Assembly (NCBI GenBank): GCA_002794785.1
Contig: NBBA01000014.1
Coordinates: forward strand, 248,001-312,000
Length of the DNA: 64,000 nucleotides
Reading direction: 5' to 3'
Origin: Coniferiporia sulphurascens
Taxonomy: Eukaryota; Basidiomycota; Agaricomycetes; Hymenochaetales; Hymenochaetaceae
In this document: piece by piece, positions 60,939-64,000 of the stretch
How positions within the stretch are numbered: the stretch's first letter is position 1
Layout of the letters: each line of letters begins with the position of its first letter
Notes under the pieces: generated by a model
The model's input: the letters and a program-made list of their open reading frames with translations, nothing else
Databases searched by the model: none
Told to the model about the DNA's origin: nothing
Position numbers and translations under genes: made by a program

Positions 60939-61210
60939 TCATGGACTGGACCTCAACTCCTGAACCATATGCTCAAGTGTCTGTGCACCATTTGATTCAC
61001 TGAACAAGTTGGCTCCATGATAAATCTTCCAGGTGAATTTGTTGTTCTCCTTGTTGCTCGTGTTGATTCTGACTGTATATCCCATGTTCGCTAGTCCTAT
61101 AAATGATGGCGTAGTAAGTATTACTGAGAGAATGAGCTCAATATACGTCAGAGGTACTTACTGGCTTTCTGAGCATCCAGTTGCTGAGTAATTGTCTAAG
61201 TCCTAGGCAT
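60939..61210 (-). pseudogene. Small repeated gene family, copy 7 (nonsense codon)
   Basis: Exons would be 61162-61210 and 60939-61096 (65-nt intron). Codon 5 is TAG (MPRT-stop) where all other copies have CAG. Further changes in an otherwise open frame: QLDAQ, NNKFTW and TLEHMV. TATA box and dyad are intact. Confidence 0.85.
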
Positions 61211-61935
61211 TTTGTGAGCTTTGTGAGAGTAGAGAAGGTCTCTGCGATAAGGAGTTGAATGAGCTGATGAACAACATAGTGTCGTTTAAGTACAGTATTT
61301 ATACATCATCTCTATCGGTCGAGATGCGTCACCATAGCCCTTGCGCGAAAAAGCCTGAAAAACAATGTGGCAACACGAAGTTGCCACAGGTATTTCAAAT
61401 GTAGTACGCTGGGCTATATCTTCAAACATGTCCGGATCGAGTGATGATGTGCAGTACCGAATAATTTTGCAGCTGAGCTAATCCTTTTCAATACATGGCG
61501 CTATCTGCTATCAAAGGGGATTTGGCCTTAGATCAAACACGATTGTTAGACTTTGCCACATTGACTTTGCTAGTCCTAATCGAAGTTTGAGATTCATGCA
61601 CTAGAACGGAAACTGGCTTTGCCACATGCCGAAGACATATTCGATCTTGAAGAAGGGATTAGTACAATGATGATACACATTGATCACTGAAATAGGCTAA
61701 GATTGCTGATGCATTGACGCCAAAACTAAACTAAATCCAAAGTATGTCCCGATTTTCATTCTGGAACACATTGTGGCACATTGCTGCCACATTGTCTCTT
61801 AGGACTTATCGTGCGATTGGGATGGTGCATCTCAGCTCATGTTAGTGATGTATAAATAGGAGACCTTGATGACATTTTGGAGTACATCAACTCATTCAAC
61901 TCTTCCGCTTCAAAAGCAAACTCAACTCTCGCAGA
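61211..61935. promoter_or_regulatory. Bidirectional spacer of copies 7 and 8 with two dyads
   Basis: Collinear with 44358-45078. Dyad at 61366-61388 (TGTGGCAAC-N5-GTTGCCACA), 62 bp from TATAAATA (minus) 61296-61303. Dyad at 61772-61791 (TGTGGCA-N6-TGCCACA), 59 bp before TATAAATA 61851-61858. Confidence 0.8.
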
Positions 61936-62208
61936 ATGCCCAGAACTCAGACAATCACTCAGCAACTGGAGGCCCAGAAAGCCAGTAAGTACTCTTGGCG
62001 TCTAGCAATATCATTTTAACAGTAGATTCTAATTGCGCGATTCTTGATAGGACTGGCGAACATGGGATATACAGTGAGAATTAACACGAGTAACAAGGAG
62101 AACAACCGCTTCACTTGGAAGATATATCATGGGGCCAATCTGTTCAGTGAATCGAATGGTGCGCAGACACTTGAACAGATGGTTCAGGAGTTGAGGTCCA
62201 GCCCGTGA
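61936..62208 (+). CDS. Small repeated gene family, copy 8 (68 aa)
   Basis: Exons 61936-61984 and 62051-62208; the 66-nt type II intron is identical by eye to that of copy 9. Intact family protein with NTSNKENNRFTWKIYHGAN. Converges with copy 9. Confidence 0.8.
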
Positions 62209-62284
62209 ACGGGCGGTATAAACATGGGGTTAGGCTCCGCTGCGATGTGTATTAGAATACACTTCATAAATAGATCCATGGGCT

Positions 62285-63040
62285 AGTGAGCAAGGCTGGG
62301 GTCCTTGTTTGACGACGAGTCGGTTGCGACTGGCGGGGCGAGTGAGGCCGATGTGTGCCGAACGCCGTCGCGGACACGCCGCTAGTCTGAGTACGTCACG
62401 GCTACGCGTCCAACTCATGGCTTGCGTACATCGCATCTGTGATCTGTCTGTGAGCTAACGACGAGACATATCGTGCTGGCTGCCCCGGCCACAACACAAT
62501 AGATATGAGCGAAAAATGTGGACCGTGACAAGGGCAATTCAGTAGAGGTTAACAAACTTGAAGTTACTTGTCACAAATTATTACACGATCCATTTATCGT
62601 TATCCCAAGACTTCTTGTGCTCTCCCTCTCGCTTATTCTTTCCACTCTGATATCACCTCCCCAGGGGAAAGAGAAAGAAAATCTCCCCTCGCGGGTTCAG
62701 CACTGTTTTAAGTGGACACTCGGCAGCACCGCTTACTGTCACTGGCATTTCCCATTGCATCACCACATCAAGCACTGAGAACAAACTATTTCTCCACAGC
62801 TACCCGCCCTTTTTTCTTGCTTTCTCGCCATCGCCATCGCCGACGACAGCAGCGCCGACGACTACAAAGCGTTAGTCCTCTGAGCCCGGTCTAGTTCAGT
62901 CGTCTCAGCTCCGAGTCTGTCGTTACGTGACCTGAGTCCGGCTTTGCTTCCTTCTGTGCCCCTCTGGCTGATACCCTGCGCTTTTATTAGCGACCCTCTG
63001 GAATTCTTACAAGGCCTTTCCCGCATCACGTCGAGCCTAG
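62285..63040. repeat. Central repeat (copy 3 of 3), inverted, with internal insertion
   Basis: Reverse orientation relative to the other two. About 190 bp of unrelated AT-richer sequence (about 62520-62710) interrupts it. Its right end joins TCACGTCGAGCCTAG and an arm toward copy 9. Confidence 0.72.
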
Positions 63041-63384
63041 TAATGGGTCATTGTTCCTCGACGTATCTTACCCGTCAAGGAACCGACTAGTGCGTCCTGC
63101 CAGGATGTACTGGCAATTTTTGCAGGCGACGCTGCAGGTGCCGGGGGCAATATACAAGGGACACAACAACATATTTGGATAAAACCTACTACATAATACG
63201 GTTTATGAAGTCTATCATGCAATCACACGACCCCATTATACAACGAAACTTTATCTCGTCTTGACTTTTAAGCACTAACCCTTGCTGCAGCTGGCTCAGT
63301 TGAATTCGGACAGATGGATCTATTTATGAGGTGTATTCTATTACACATCGCAGTGGAGCCTAACCGCATATTTATACCGCCCGT
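63041..63384 (-). repeat. Inverted-repeat arm beside copy 9
   Basis: Corresponds to 46330-46647 and 58721-59069. Confidence 0.7.
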
Positions 63385-63657
63385 TCACGGGCTGGACCTC
63401 AACTCCTGAACCATCTGTTCAAGCGTCTGCGCACCATTCGATTCACTGAAAAGATTGGCTCCATGATATATCTTCCAAGTGAAACGATTGTTCTCCTTGT
63501 TACTCGTGTTAATTCTCACTGTATATCCCATGTTCGCCAGTCCTATCAAGAATCGCGCAATTAGAATCTACTGTTAAAATGATATTGCTAGACGCCAAGA
63601 GTACTTACTGGCTTTCTGGGCCTCCAGTTGCTGAGTGATTGTCTGAGTTCTGGGCAT
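63385..63657 (-). CDS. Small repeated gene family, copy 9 (68 aa)
   Basis: Exons 63609-63657 and 63385-63542; 66-nt type II intron. Intact. Together with its upstream DNA it is the reverse complement of the copy 8 region. Confidence 0.8.
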
Positions 63658-64000
63658 TCTGCGAGAGTTGAGTTTGCTTTTGAAGCGGAAGAGTTGAATG
63701 AGTTGATGTACTCCAAAATGTCATCAAGGTCTCCTATTTATACATCACTAACATGAGCTGAGATGCACCATCCCAATCGCACGATAAGTCCTAAGAGAAA
63801 ATGTGGCAGCAATGTGCCACAATGTGTTCCAGAATGAAAATCGGGACATACTTTGGATTTAGTTTAGTTTTGGCGTCAATGCATCAGCAATCTTAGCCTA
63901 TTTCAGTGATCAATGTGTATCATCATTGTACTAATCCCTTCTTCAAGATCGAATATGTCTTCGGCATGTGGCAAAGCCAGTTTCCGTTCTAGTGCATGAA
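63658..64000 (-). promoter_or_regulatory. Upstream region of copy 9 with dyad; reverse complement of 61590-61930
   Basis: TATAAATA (minus) at 63735-63742 and dyad TGTGGCA-N6-TGCCACA at 63802-63821. The repeat runs off the window edge, so another divergent copy is likely outside. Confidence 0.75.

Overview
The window looks like nuclear DNA of a filamentous basidiomycete (Agaricomycetes). Genes are split by many 45-65 nt introns with GTRNGT donors and CTNAY-like branch points. The recognisable products are typical of mushrooms: a DUF6534-type membrane protein, S1/P1 nucleases, a secreted S41-type peptidase, a YHR202W-like phosphatase and an Rsc7/Swp82 subunit. I rebuilt exon structures by hand from reading frame, splice sites and family similarity; no alignment or search was run.

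Layout. 1-7.75 kb: the 3' part of a very large Pro/Ser/Arg-rich coiled-coil gene with a 57-bp tandem repeat and one GC-AG intron. 8.5-9.1 kb: a small Cys-rich gene. 9.25-10.33 kb: a non-LTR-type insertion with target-site duplication. 11.3-14.2 kb: one small gene and an unresolved, possibly decayed stretch. 15.4-20.3 kb: a DUF6534-like membrane protein divergent from an 88-aa Snf5-tail-like gene. 21.5-28.9 kb: a 3.2-kb tandem duplication giving two S1/P1 nucleases, one start-less SDR fragment and one complete SDR gene. 30-36 kb: three nuclear or housekeeping-type genes (Rrn9-like, UPF0415/DUF1308, Rsc7/Swp82-like). 36.7-43.1 kb: two secreted enzymes, an S41-type peptidase and a 5'-nucleotidase-like phosphatase. 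43.1-49.6 kb and 58.1-64.0 kb: repeat-rich duplicons. 50.3-53.1 kb: an MFS transporter. 56.2-58.1 kb: a single-pass membrane protein.

The most unusual part is the duplicons. They hold nine copies of an unrecognised two-exon gene of about 68 codons (eight open, one with a nonsense codon) on both strands. Exons are nearly identical while introns have diverged, which suggests selection on the protein. Each copy has a TATA box, and 59-63 bp upstream of it lies an inverted repeat of the form TGTGGCA-N5..7-TGCCACA, intact for seven copies and degenerate for two. Copies alternate between divergent pairs sharing this upstream region and convergent pairs that flank a ~630-760 bp repeat with inverted termini. 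The duplicons also carry 3' fragments of the neighbouring phosphatase gene, so they probably arose from that locus.

Functionally, the secreted P1-type nucleases, the phosphatase and the peptidase would fit extracellular breakdown of nucleic acids and protein. The role of the 68-aa family is unknown.
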